A DNA stretch of 64,000 bases from Sulfitobacter noctilucae (GTDB lineage Bacteria > Pseudomonadota > Alphaproteobacteria > Rhodobacterales > Rhodobacteraceae). Made by a program: the position numbers and the translations under genes. How positions within the stretch are numbered: the stretch's first letter is position 1; every line of letters begins with the position of its first letter. The notes under the pieces are model-generated. The model saw nothing but the letters and a program-made list of their open reading frames with translations, did not search any database and was not told where the DNA came from. Positions 17,569 through 26,412 of the stretch are shown one piece after another. Location of the stretch: positions 1,788,501-1,852,500 of the forward strand of contig NZ_JASC01000014.1 in assembly GCF_000622365.1 (NCBI RefSeq), written 5' to 3'.

Positions 17569-17652
17569 GCTTGTAAGGCTGAGGTCTTACCATTAAACAA
17601 CGCCCGCTCGGCGTGATCCGACCTATGTCATGCTCGTTCTGAGGTCAAATAT
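17569..17652. repeat. Right copy of 84-bp direct repeat (truncated tRNA-Gly)
   Basis: This copy matches 6421-6504 with four mismatches. It contains the tRNA-Gly anticodon arm (anticodon changed from TCC to TAC), D-arm, 5' acceptor strand and 45 bp of upstream flank. Homology stops at the anticodon arm, so the 3' half of the tRNA is missing or unrecognisable. It is not a working tRNA. It marks the right border of the island. Confidence 0.85.
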
Positions 17653-17877
17653 CTGACAGGGTATCTCCTGCAATTTCGCGCAACCCAGTGCCGGCGGAAT
17701 GAGGTCGGATCGGAACATTGTACACGGGCTTGCGTCTTCCGAACCAAGCTGGTCCAAAACAGCAGTCTTTTGGTTCAATGCACGGACCAAGCACCATCAC
17801 GCGCTTGTGCGTGACCTTTGGTAAAATTGCGCTATCGTGTCGCCATCAATCCAATTGACCTACGGCGGACGGTAAGC

Positions 17878-18972
17878 ATGACCTCTTTCTGGAAACAACT
17901 TGTGATCTGCGCCGTTCTGATCGCCGGTGCTGCCCTTTCCTGGCAGAACCGAGAAGGATTGATGAACCTCTGGAGGGCGTCGGCTGCCCCTGCCCCGCAG
18001 CGTCAGGCCCAAGCGGATGGTATCCCCGTGATCGCGGCGCAAACCACCAGCGTTCAGGATGACCGAAGCCTCTCGACCATCGGCACCGGTTTTGCCTTCC
18101 GGTCCATTACCCTGCGCGCGCCCGCCAGCGGTGCTATCACCGAATTCAACATCGCACCGGGCCGCAACTTCGCCCAAGGCGATATCCTGATGCGTCTGGA
18201 AGATGCCGATGAACGTTTTGCCGTGTCTCTGGCACAGGCGCGGCTGAATCAGGCCAGTGATGAACGCGACAGGTTCAGCCGTTTGCAAGGCAGCGGCGTC
18301 GCCTCTGCCAGCCGTTTGGAAGAGGTGCAGACCAACTTTCAAGTAGCCAAGATCGAGTTCGAACGGGCCGAGGAAGACCTGAGCAACCGTGTCCTGCGTG
18401 CGCCCTTTGACGGAATCACCGGCCTCGCATCTGTTGAGATTGGCGACCGGATCGCCACCGATGACACCATCGGTAATTATGATGACCGCAGCAGTATTCT
18501 GGTGGAATTCGATCTGCCCGAGGCTTTACTCAGCCGCGTGTCCATCGGCCTTGGCGTTACAGCCCGCACGCCTTCTGTTGAAGGGCGCAGCTTCGAAGGC
18601 CAGATCAGCGCTATCGACAGTCGCATCAACCCCACCACCCGCACGGCACGGGTCCGGGTCGCCATTGACAATACGGCAGACCTTTTGCGGCCAGGCGCGT
18701 CCTTTGCGCTGCAACTGGATCTGCCGGGCGATACATTTCCTGCGGTGCCTGAGCTGGCACTGCAATTTGCCGATGGCGCACTCAAGGTATGGCGTGTGAC
18801 CGAGAGTGTCACTGAACAGGTCGAGGTGCGTCTGGTGCGCCGCCGGGGGGGGCTGGTGATCGTCGACGGCCCGCTAAGCGAGGGTGATCTGGTGGTGGTA
18901 GAGGGCACGCAAAGGCTGCGCAGCGGGACCAAGGTCAATGTGCTGAACGCGCCCGAAGGCCCTAGCACATGA
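17878..18972 (+). CDS. RND efflux periplasmic adaptor (membrane fusion protein)
   Basis: A 364-residue HlyD/MexA-like adaptor that links the RND pump to an outer-membrane channel. It has an N-terminal hydrophobic anchor (about 5-20), a barrel-sandwich/lipoyl half motif (RAPASGAITEF), a coiled-coil hairpin (about 100-150: ARLNQASDERDRFSRL), the second lipoyl half (RAPFDGITG) and a beta-barrel (INPTTRTARVRV). The ATG at 17878 is used because relatives begin just before the hydrophobic segment. It overlaps the pump gene by 4 bp (ATGA). No outer-membrane component is adjacent. Confidence 0.88.
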   Translation: MTSFWKQLVICAVLIAGAALSWQNREGLMNLWRASAAPAPQRQAQADGIPVIAAQTTSVQDDRSLSTIGTGFAFRSITLRAPASGAITEFNIAPGRNFAQGDILMRLEDADERFAVSLAQARLNQASDERDRFSRLQGSGVASASRLEEVQTNFQVAKIEFERAEEDLSNRVLRAPFDGITGLASVEIGDRIATDDTIGNYDDRSSILVEFDLPEALLSRVSIGLGVTARTPSVEGRSFEGQISAIDSRINPTTRTARVRVAIDNTADLLRPGASFALQLDLPGDTFPAVPELALQFADGALKVWRVTESVTEQVEVRLVRRRGGLVIVDGPLSEGDLVVVEGTQRLRSGTKVNVLNAPEGPST

Positions 18973-21900
18973 AATTCGCGGGTCAAGGCATCAGCGATCT
19001 CAGCGTGCGCCGCCCCTATCTGGCGGCCGTTTGCAGTTTGCTGATCGTCCTTGCGGGCATCGGTTCGCTGTGGGGCATCGAAGTGCGGGAATTGCCCGAT
19101 GTGGACCGGCCCATCGTGACGGTCCGCGCAAATTACCCGGGGGCTTCTCCCACCACCGTGGATGCGGAGGTCGCATCATTAGTCGAAGGGGCCGTGGCCC
19201 GTGTGGCGGGTGTGCGCTCCGTGCGGACGTCTTCGGAAGAAGGCAATTTTCGCATGCGGGTCGAATTCACCCCCAGCCGCAATCTGGACAATGCGTCAAA
19301 CGATGTGCGCGAGGCAGTGGCACGGGTGGAAAACCGTCTGCCCTCCGGTGTCGAAGACCTCTTTGTCGTAAAATCCGAACAGGATGCCGACCCGATTGTC
19401 GATATCGCGGTCTGGAGCGACACAAGGTCCATTGACGAGCTCACCCGACTTGTCGAAGACGCAATCGCCACCGAATTCACCGCCCTTGATGGCGTGGCCG
19501 AGGTGGCGCTGTTTGGGGACCGAGCACAGGTCTTGCGGGTTGAAGTGCGCCCTGACCGCTTGGCCGCTTTCGAGCTGTCGATCGGCGAGGTGGCCGAGGT
19601 GCTGCGCGCAGCGCAATTCGATGTGCCTGTGGGTAGCTTTGGTTCTGGCGCATTGGAGGTACTGGTCCGTGCCGATGCAACCGTGTCCAGCCCGGAACGG
19701 ATCGAAGACCTGATCTTGCGCGACAACATTCGGCTGGGCGATGTGGCAACCGTCTTTTTCGGCCTCGCCTCCCCCGAAAGCGTGGCGCGGTTGGATGGCC
19801 GGATGATCATCAGCCTCGGCATCGTGCGACAGGCGCAATCAAACACGGTCAGCATCTCTAATCAGATGGCCGCTGCTGTCGAAAGGCTCAAGCTGCGCTT
19901 TCCCGATCTGGGGTTCCAGATTACCAGCGATGCGGCGGTGTTCATCAAAGGCTCCATCGCCGAGGTGGTCAAAACACTCGCCCTTTCGCTGATCATTGTG
20001 ATTGCCGTGATGTGGGTGTTCTTCGGCAGGCTTTCTGCGACATTGATCCCTGCGATCACCATCCCTATCGCCCTGATCGGTTCGATGGCGGGCATCTGGC
20101 TGCTGGGCTTCTCCATCAACCTGATCACCCTTCTGGCGATGGTTTTGGCGACCGGATTGGTTGTAGACGACGCCATCGTGGTGACCGAAAACATCCAGCG
20201 CCGCAGACAGGAAGGCATGGGCCCAAAAGCCGCCGCTGTTCTGGGCTCGGGTCAGGTGTTCTTTGCCGTGATCGCCACCACCATCACGCTGATTGCGGTC
20301 TTTGTGCCGATCTCGTTCCTGCCCGGTGAAGCAGGCAGGCTGTTTACCGAATTCGGTTTCGTACTGGCCTTTACCGTTGTCATTTCGTCCTTTGTGGCAC
20401 TGACCATGTGTCCGATGCTGGCTTCCTTGGGCGATCCTTTGGGCAAGGGGGGCGGGCTGTTTGCAAAACCGGGTATCTGGATTGCGAAACTCTACGCCGC
20501 CATAGTGCGCCCGATGACCCGCGCACCCTTGGTCACGATTGTTGCGGCCAGCATCCTCGCCGGTGGCGCGTTACTGGTCTACGGCGATCTGGGCGAAGAG
20601 CTGGTTCCGCCGGAGGATCGGGGGCAGGTCTCGGTTTGGATACAGGGGCCGGATGGCACCAGCCTTGATTACACCGACCGTCAGGTGGTGCAGGTTGAAG
20701 AAATCCTGCAGCCCTATGTCGACATGGGCGTAGGCGAACCGCTCTACTCCATCACTGGGCGGTACGACCTGAACCGCGGCGCAATAACGATGGGTCTGAT
20801 CCCCTGGGAAAACCGGGAGATGTCTCAGGCAGATATTCAAGCTGAAATTCGCGGCAAGCTGGCCCGGATCCCGGGCGCGCAAAGCCGCATCCGCAGCGGC
20901 AACAGCCTTGGGTTGCGAGGATCATCGGGTGGTGGGCTGAGCATTGCGCTGACCGGACCGAATTACCCCGAAATCGCCGCGGCGGCTGATGCCTTTGCGC
21001 AAGACCTGAACGAGGTTGCGGGCCTGTCAGGCGTACGTATTCAGTATCAGGCGACGCAACCACAGCTGAGCATCGGTGTGGACCGTGCCCGTGCCTCTGA
21101 CCTGCGGGTGCCGATGTCGACCCTCTCCGCCACGCTACGGGCGCTGGTGGACGAGGACGAAATCGCGGAGCTGACGATCGATGACAAGGCCGTGCCAGTG
21201 ATCCTGCAATCCGCTGCCGGAGCCGTGCGCGACCCTGTAGATTTGATGAGCCTTTACGTCCGCTCTGACGAAAACGAGCTGATCCCGCTGAGCCAGATCG
21301 TTACGCTGGAGGAAAAAGGCGTCGCTGCGGAGCTGGACCGCCATGCCCAGCGCCGCGCCATCGAAATCGACGCCTCTGTCGCACCCGAAGTAAGCCTGCG
21401 GGAAGTCATCGAAGACGTCCGCGCCCTGTCACAAGAAAAATTGCCCGATGGCATCGGCCTTATCTTTCTGGGGGAAGCCGCCTCGCTCGATGAAACCTCA
21501 TCGGCACTGATGGCAACCTATGTCATCGCGCTGCTGGTGGTGTTTCTGGTGCTGCTTGCGCAATTCGAAAGCCTGACCAGCGCCATTGTTGTGATGATGA
21601 CCGTCCCCTTCGGCGTCTGTGCGGCGATCTATGCCATGCTGCTGACCGGGACCACCATCAACATCTACAGCCAGATCGGCATTCTGGTATTGATCGGGGT
21701 CATGGCGAAAAACGGCATCTTGCTGGTCGAATTCGCGAACCAGCTGCGTGACGAAGGCAGTACCGTGATCGAGGCCGCACTCGAGGCTGCCAAGGCGCGC
21801 CTGAGGGCGATTTCCATGACGCTGATCTGCACAGTTATGTCAGGCCTGCCCTTGATCCTTGGGAGCGGGCCGGGGGCCGAGGCCCGCGAGGCGATTGGTT

Positions 21901-22049
21901 GGGTCATTGTCGGCGGGTTGGGGCTGGCGGCGGTGTTCACGCTGTTTCTGACCCCTGCGGCCTATGCGCTGGTCAGCGGGCTGACCGCCAGCCGCGCTTC
22001 AAGCGCGAAGGCGTTGGAAGATGAATTGGGAGCCTTGGAAAAGGCGTGA
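18969..22049 (+). CDS. RND efflux pump permease (AcrB/MexB type)
   Basis: A 1026-residue proton-driven RND transporter, the normal length for the HAE families. Twelve membrane helices are arranged 1+5 and 1+5 around two large periplasmic loops. The proton relay motif in TM4 is kept (GLVVDDAIVVTENIQRR), as are the TM1 flank GIEVRELPDVDRP and the gate region near GFSINLITLLAM. It pairs with the adaptor through a 4-bp overlap. The substrate could be drugs, detergents or metabolites; no local regulator gene is present. It lies just outside the right border of the island. Confidence 0.9.
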   Translation: MKFAGQGISDLSVRRPYLAAVCSLLIVLAGIGSLWGIEVRELPDVDRPIVTVRANYPGASPTTVDAEVASLVEGAVARVAGVRSVRTSSEEGNFRMRVEFTPSRNLDNASNDVREAVARVENRLPSGVEDLFVVKSEQDADPIVDIAVWSDTRSIDELTRLVEDAIATEFTALDGVAEVALFGDRAQVLRVEVRPDRLAAFELSIGEVAEVLRAAQFDVPVGSFGSGALEVLVRADATVSSPERIEDLILRDNIRLGDVATVFFGLASPESVARLDGRMIISLGIVRQAQSNTVSISNQMAAAVERLKLRFPDLGFQITSDAAVFIKGSIAEVVKTLALSLIIVIAVMWVFFGRLSATLIPAITIPIALIGSMAGIWLLGFSINLITLLAMVLATGLVVDDAIVVTENIQRRRQEGMGPKAAAVLGSGQVFFAVIATTITLIAVFVPISFLPGEAGRLFTEFGFVLAFTVVISSFVALTMCPMLASLGDPLGKGGGLFAKPGIWIAKLYAAIVRPMTRAPLVTIVAASILAGGALLVYGDLGEELVPPEDRGQVSVWIQGPDGTSLDYTDRQVVQVEEILQPYVDMGVGEPLYSITGRYDLNRGAITMGLIPWENREMSQADIQAEIRGKLARIPGAQSRIRSGNSLGLRGSSGGGLSIALTGPNYPEIAAAADAFAQDLNEVAGLSGVRIQYQATQPQLSIGVDRARASDLRVPMSTLSATLRALVDEDEIAELTIDDKAVPVILQSAAGAVRDPVDLMSLYVRSDENELIPLSQIVTLEEKGVAAELDRHAQRRAIEIDASVAPEVSLREVIEDVRALSQEKLPDGIGLIFLGEAASLDETSSALMATYVIALLVVFLVLLAQFESLTSAIVVMMTVPFGVCAAIYAMLLTGTTINIYSQIGILVLIGVMAKNGILLVEFANQLRDEGSTVIEAALEAAKARLRAISMTLICTVMSGLPLILGSGPGAEAREAIGWVIVGGLGLAAVFTLFLTPAAYALVSGLTASRASSAKALEDELGALEKA

Positions 22050-22060
22050 GCTAGGAGGTC

Positions 22061-22606
22061 TCAGGTTGTGGGCGTCCACGGTTCGGGGGTCACATAGACC
22101 ATGTCATCCCCGGCGCTCACCAATACCTCACCGTCCTGAATATTGACCTGAAGCTTCATTGCCCGGCTCGCGATTTTCGCCAGCGCTGCGGTTTCGGCCT
22201 CCGGCAGGTTCACCACCTCAAGATTATCAAACCGGGTGGTGCTGTTTTTCACCTTGTCCCACCAGATTTCAGCGGTCTTGCCACCGTAGGCGTAGATGAC
22301 AACCTTTTCCGCTTTGCCACAGGACTGTCGCAACACCTTTTCACTAGGCAGCCCCAAACTGATCCAGACATCCAATTGACCGCTCAGGCTTTTCTGCCAG
22401 ATGTCCGGCTCGTCATCAGTGGACAGCCCCTTGGTCATTTCCAGATGCTCATGGGCGTTCAATGCAAAAGCGACAAGCCGTACCATCAGCCGCTCATCCG
22501 TCTCGGACGGATGCTTGGCCACGGTCAGCTTGTGCGTCTCGTAATAGTGGCGATCCATATCAGAGACGGAAAGTTCGACTTTGTAGATGGTGGCATTCTG
22601 CGCCAT
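22061..22606 (-). CDS. yaeQ: YaeQ family protein
   Basis: A 181-residue YaeQ protein, which has a PD-(D/E)XK nuclease-like fold. Landmarks are MAQNATIYKVELSVSDMDR, HPSETDERLMVRL, the central DVWISLGLPSEKVLRQSCGKA and the C-terminal VYVTPEPW. It is a single gene, convergent with the RND operon (11-bp gap). In E. coli overexpression can compensate loss of RfaH; the true role is unsettled. Length and start agree with the family. Confidence 0.93.
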   Translation of the reverse strand: MAQNATIYKVELSVSDMDRHYYETHKLTVAKHPSETDERLMVRLVAFALNAHEHLEMTKGLSTDDEPDIWQKSLSGQLDVWISLGLPSEKVLRQSCGKAEKVVIYAYGGKTAEIWWDKVKNSTTRFDNLEVVNLPEAETAALAKIASRAMKLQVNIQDGEVLVSAGDDMVYVTPEPWTPTT

Positions 22607-22684
22607 AGCTGTTCCAGACTATCAGAAGGGGTGTATGTCCCTTTCTGATCGTCTTTGATCCGCCGGCACAAGGACAAAGCGCTT

Positions 22685-24313
22685 TTAGATACGCATGCGT
22701 GGCACGCTGTCGGGGTCAAGCTTCAACTCCACGACAATCGGGCCGCTGCGGGCATTTACCGCCTCGATCGCGCTTTCCAATTCTTCTGGCGAGGTGACTG
22801 TCACCCCTTCCCCGCCCAGCGATTGCGCAACAGCGGCAAAAGAAGGCCATGTGAACTGTGTCAGGCCCGGATCCATCTTCCGGTCGAGCATCTGGATATG
22901 CTCGGCCCCATAGGCCGCGTCGTTACAGATGATCACGATCAGATCGCGCTTGGTACGCACAGCGGTATTGAATTCGTTCAGGCCCCCCATCATGAATCCC
23001 CCGTCCCCGGTGAACAACACCACAGGCCGGTCCGGTGCGCCATGTGCCGCGCCGATGGCCTGTTGCATCCCCTGCCCGATGGCAGCGAAATTGTCACTCA
23101 TATGAAAGCTGTTGGGGTCCGGTACGCGCACCCGGCACCAGACTTCGGTGATATAGCGCCCGCCATCGGTCAACATGATGCGGTCTTGCGGCAGCGCTTC
23201 GTTCAAGCGGTCCAGCGCAAATTCTAGGTTGATACAGCCCTCGGGTGCCTTTGTGGCATCTCCCTTGGGGTGCTGGGAAATATCGTGATCCGGCAGTTCC
23301 TTGGCAAAGCCTGAGGGCGTAATCTCAGCCTCGTCCAACCAATAGAGGATGTTGTCGGCTGTCAGCGCTGCATCGGCGATCAGCGTAGCGTCTGCCTGAT
23401 AAAAGCGGCCTGTGTCGGCGGGGCTGTTGTTGATATGGACCACACGCTTGCCCTCAAGCAGCGCGCCGCGATCCGTCGTCAGAATATGCAGCCACGCGCC
23501 AAAGGCGATTACACAATCCGCTGCTGCGATCACGTCATAGGCCTCTGCCGTGCTGAGTGTGCCGAAATAACCGATGTTGTTGGGGTGGCCTGCAAACAGC
23601 CCTGTGCCTTTGAGCGTCGTCGCCAGCGGGGCCTCCATTCGTTCGGCCAGCGCGATCAGGTTGTCACGCGCACCGACGGCCCCCGCCCCGGCAAGGATCA
23701 GCGGGCGCTTGGCCGAGGCGATCATACCGATGGCCTTTTCGTGCACTGTGCCTTCCGTCACTACAGTTGGGGCGTGCTCAAAGGGAAAGACAGCGGGCTT
23801 ATGCGCAACCTCAGCCCACATCAAATCGGACGGAATGTTCAGAACAATCGGCCGCCGTTCCTTGCGCGCACGATAATAGGCCGTGGCCACATCGCGGGCG
23901 GCGGTTTCGGGCGATTTGACCTGCTCAAACCCCGCGCCGGTGGCTGTGACCACTTCACGCTGGTCGATGTTCTGCATGTGGAACGGTGCTGTCACCGGCG
24001 TGTCCCCACACAGCAGGATCATCGGCCGACGCCCCACCACGCCTTCGCGCAGGGCCGTGAAACAGTTCGTCAGCCCCGGACCCTGGGTCACGGTAGCAAT
24101 ACCCACCTTGCCGGTCACTTGGGTATAGGCAAGCGCCATCAGCACCGTGCCCCCTTCATGCGCCGCAGGGACCATCGTGCCACCACACCCGGTCACAAAA
24201 TGGTTAGCCAGAAACAGATTGGCATCCCCCACCAGCCCGAACAGCGTATCGCTGCCGTGGTCCTTCAGAGCCTGCGCGATGGATTGATGCATGTATTTGA
24301 TTTTCTCTGACAT
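22685..24313 (-). CDS. Thiamine-diphosphate enzyme, benzoylformate decarboxylase/acetolactate synthase-like
   Basis: A 542-residue ThDP enzyme with three domains: N-terminal PYR domain (catalytic Glu in PAAHEGGTVLMA), central domain, and C-terminal PP domain (GDGGFMMGGLNEFNTA...NDAAYG, binding Mg and the diphosphate). Such enzymes decarboxylate 2-oxo acids or join them to an aldehyde. It is the last gene of an operon with an FAD 2-hydroxy-acid oxidase and a TctCBA transporter, which favours a 2-oxo acid decarboxylase over biosynthetic acetolactate synthase; no small regulatory subunit gene follows. The ATG has AAGGGACAG upstream. Confidence 0.85.
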   Translation of the reverse strand: MSEKIKYMHQSIAQALKDHGSDTLFGLVGDANLFLANHFVTGCGGTMVPAAHEGGTVLMALAYTQVTGKVGIATVTQGPGLTNCFTALREGVVGRRPMILLCGDTPVTAPFHMQNIDQREVVTATGAGFEQVKSPETAARDVATAYYRARKERRPIVLNIPSDLMWAEVAHKPAVFPFEHAPTVVTEGTVHEKAIGMIASAKRPLILAGAGAVGARDNLIALAERMEAPLATTLKGTGLFAGHPNNIGYFGTLSTAEAYDVIAAADCVIAFGAWLHILTTDRGALLEGKRVVHINNSPADTGRFYQADATLIADAALTADNILYWLDEAEITPSGFAKELPDHDISQHPKGDATKAPEGCINLEFALDRLNEALPQDRIMLTDGGRYITEVWCRVRVPDPNSFHMSDNFAAIGQGMQQAIGAAHGAPDRPVVLFTGDGGFMMGGLNEFNTAVRTKRDLIVIICNDAAYGAEHIQMLDRKMDPGLTQFTWPSFAAVAQSLGGEGVTVTSPEELESAIEAVNARSGPIVVELKLDPDSVPRMRI

Positions 24314-24399
24314 TTCTGTCCCTTGTTATCTCTCTTGGGCTGTCTGCGCGGCCTGACGCACGCGCGGATGCTTTTGTAAATTGCGAAGTTGCGCTCTGG

Positions 24400-25902
24400 T
24401 CATTCTGCGTCGTCCTGCACGTTCTTGCGCAAGAACCAGATGAACGAAGCTACCGACAGTATGAGAAGTGCCGCCGCGACGGGGCTTTTGAAAACCTGCG
24501 TCAGATCGCCGTTGGTCAATGACAGCGACTGGGCGATGGATTTCTCGAACCGAGGCCCCAGAAAGAAGGCGATGATGAAGATGACCAGCGAATAGCCAAA
24601 GCTGGCCATGACATACCCCAGCACTGCAAAGATCAGCATGATCGACACGCCAAAAAGCCCGTTTGTCGCCATCGACACCCCGACAAAGCACAGCAGCAAA
24701 GCCGAGGAAAAGATGATCGATTCCGGAGCCGAGACGACCTTGATCCAGAACCGCAGACCCAATTGCCCGACCCAAAGGTTCAGAAAATTAGCCATCAGCA
24801 TCGCACCGAACAGACCGTAGACCAGACGCCCTTGGTTTTCGAACAAGAGCGGCCCGGGCTGCATCCCGTGGATCATGAAAGCGCTGATGATCAGCGCGGC
24901 CCCTACGCTGCCTGGAATGCCCAGAGTCAACAGCGGTATCAGGTTCGCGCCGACCACCGCCGAGTTGGCCGATTCAGCCGCAGCGATGCCGTGCAGATTG
25001 CCTTTGCCAAAGCTTTTGGGGTCTTTTGATCCTGCCTTGGTCATGGAGTAGGACATAAAAGCCGCCGCCGTCGACCCGATGCCCGGCAGTGCCCCCAGAA
25101 CCGTGCCGATCAACGCGCCACGCATCATGGTATAGCGGCAGGTCCAATATTCGATCCATGTCACACGCCGGTCATCGGGGTTACCGGTGTCGGCCACAGT
25201 GATCGCCGCCCGTACATTGCCATGCGCCAGAGACAGCCGGTGCAAGATCTCCGAAATCGCCAGAAGCCCGATGGCCACCGACGGCAACGGCAGCCCGTTA
25301 AACAGATCCCAGAAGCCGAAGATCAGGCGTGGGGTAAAGTTTTCGGGGTCGGTGCCGATGGAGGCAACCAGCAAGCCAAGTGCAGCGGCGATGATGCCTT
25401 TGGTCAGCGAAGTACCGACCAGTCCTGCAAGGATCGAGAAGGCAAAGATCATCAGGGCGACAATTTCGATCGGACCCATCCTCAGGGCCAGAATGGCCAA
25501 AGGTGCGGAAATGGTGATCAAAACAATGTCGCTGAAGGTATCGCCGGTGACCGACGAAAACAGCGCCATCTTGGTGGCCTTCAGCGGCTTGCCCTGTCTG
25601 GCGAGCGGATAACCGTCCAGCGCCGTGGCCGCCGCGTCGGGTGTGCCGGGGGTATTCATCAGCACCGCGGGTACAGCACCACCGACCAGACCGCCTTTGT
25701 TTACGCCGACGAGAAAGGCAATCGCGGGCAGCGGATCAAGCCCGAAGGTAAAGGGAATGGCAATCGCCATCGCCATGATCGGGCCGATGCCCGGCACCGC
25801 ACCGACGAATTGCCCCAGCACCACGCCCAGCAAAACAAACATCAGGTTATAGAGTGAGAAAGCGTCGGAAAATCCGGCGAGGATTGTCGCGAAATCAACC
25901 AT
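24400..25902 (-). CDS. tctA: Tripartite tricarboxylate transporter, large permease TctA
   Basis: A 500-residue TctA with about twelve membrane helices. Family signatures are the first GAVPGIGPIMAMAIAIPFTFGL and the repeat GALPGIGSTAAAFMSYSMTK, the two substrate-gate loops. It works with TctB and the periplasmic TctC to import carboxylates by ion symport. It follows tctB by 12 bp. The substrate is probably a hydroxycarboxylate, given the enzymes of the operon. Confidence 0.93.
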   Translation of the reverse strand: MVDFATILAGFSDAFSLYNLMFVLLGVVLGQFVGAVPGIGPIMAMAIAIPFTFGLDPLPAIAFLVGVNKGGLVGGAVPAVLMNTPGTPDAAATALDGYPLARQGKPLKATKMALFSSVTGDTFSDIVLITISAPLAILALRMGPIEIVALMIFAFSILAGLVGTSLTKGIIAAALGLLVASIGTDPENFTPRLIFGFWDLFNGLPLPSVAIGLLAISEILHRLSLAHGNVRAAITVADTGNPDDRRVTWIEYWTCRYTMMRGALIGTVLGALPGIGSTAAAFMSYSMTKAGSKDPKSFGKGNLHGIAAAESANSAVVGANLIPLLTLGIPGSVGAALIISAFMIHGMQPGPLLFENQGRLVYGLFGAMLMANFLNLWVGQLGLRFWIKVVSAPESIIFSSALLLCFVGVSMATNGLFGVSIMLIFAVLGYVMASFGYSLVIFIIAFFLGPRFEKSIAQSLSLTNGDLTQVFKSPVAAALLILSVASFIWFLRKNVQDDAE

Positions 25903-25914
25903 GATCCATGTTCC

Positions 25915-26340
25915 TCATGGCAAACCGCGCCCCAAAAGCTGTGTGACCACAAACCAAATCAGGGCCGGCATCAGGACCACGCCACTGATCAGCCACAGCG
26001 GCCTGCGCTCTCCAATCATCCACATCAGGGCAAAGGCAAGCACGGGGGCGACAAACTCGAACCCGAACTTCGACATCCCGTAGATGCCTGCAATCAACAG
26101 CAGCACATAAAAGCCGGTGATCGCCATCCGGCGCGGATCGCGCATCTGGTGCTTGGTTGGTTTGATCACCAGAAACGCGCCACTGACGGCGATGATGATC
26201 GAAATGATATTGGGAAGCGTGTTGGGCGCTAGGCTGCCGCCCTCTGCTGTTTCGACGTAGACCGGGATGACCAGAAAATACATCGCCAGTCCGAAGAGGC
26301 AGAAAAATGCGCCTGAAATACGGTCTGAACTGCTGCTCAT
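25915..26340 (-). CDS. tctB: Tripartite tricarboxylate transporter, small permease TctB
   Basis: A 141-residue TctB with four predicted membrane helices (first FFCLFGLAMYFLVIPV). TctB genes are poorly conserved and are recognised by size and position between tctC and tctA. The ATG at 26340 is chosen because AAAGGGACC precedes it; two earlier in-frame starts overlap a strong hairpin. Confidence 0.85.
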   Translation of the reverse strand: MSSSSDRISGAFFCLFGLAMYFLVIPVYVETAEGGSLAPNTLPNIISIIIAVSGAFLVIKPTKHQMRDPRRMAITGFYVLLLIAGIYGMSKFGFEFVAPVLAFALMWMIGERRPLWLISGVVLMPALIWFVVTQLLGRGLP

Positions 26341-26364
26341 TGCGGTCCCTTTCATATGCAAAAA

Positions 26365-26394
26365 GCGCTCCATGCCGGTGCGGGCACGGAGCGC
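26365..26394 (-). terminator. Hairpin between tctC and tctB (attenuator)
   Basis: GCGCTCC/GGAGCGC arms, with further GCC/GGC pairing inside, are followed on the minus strand by TTTTTGC. This is a strong intrinsic terminator inside the operon, likely to let the binding protein be made in excess over the membrane parts. Confidence 0.7.
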
Positions 26395-26412
26395 CTGTGT
26401 GTTGCAGTTCGC

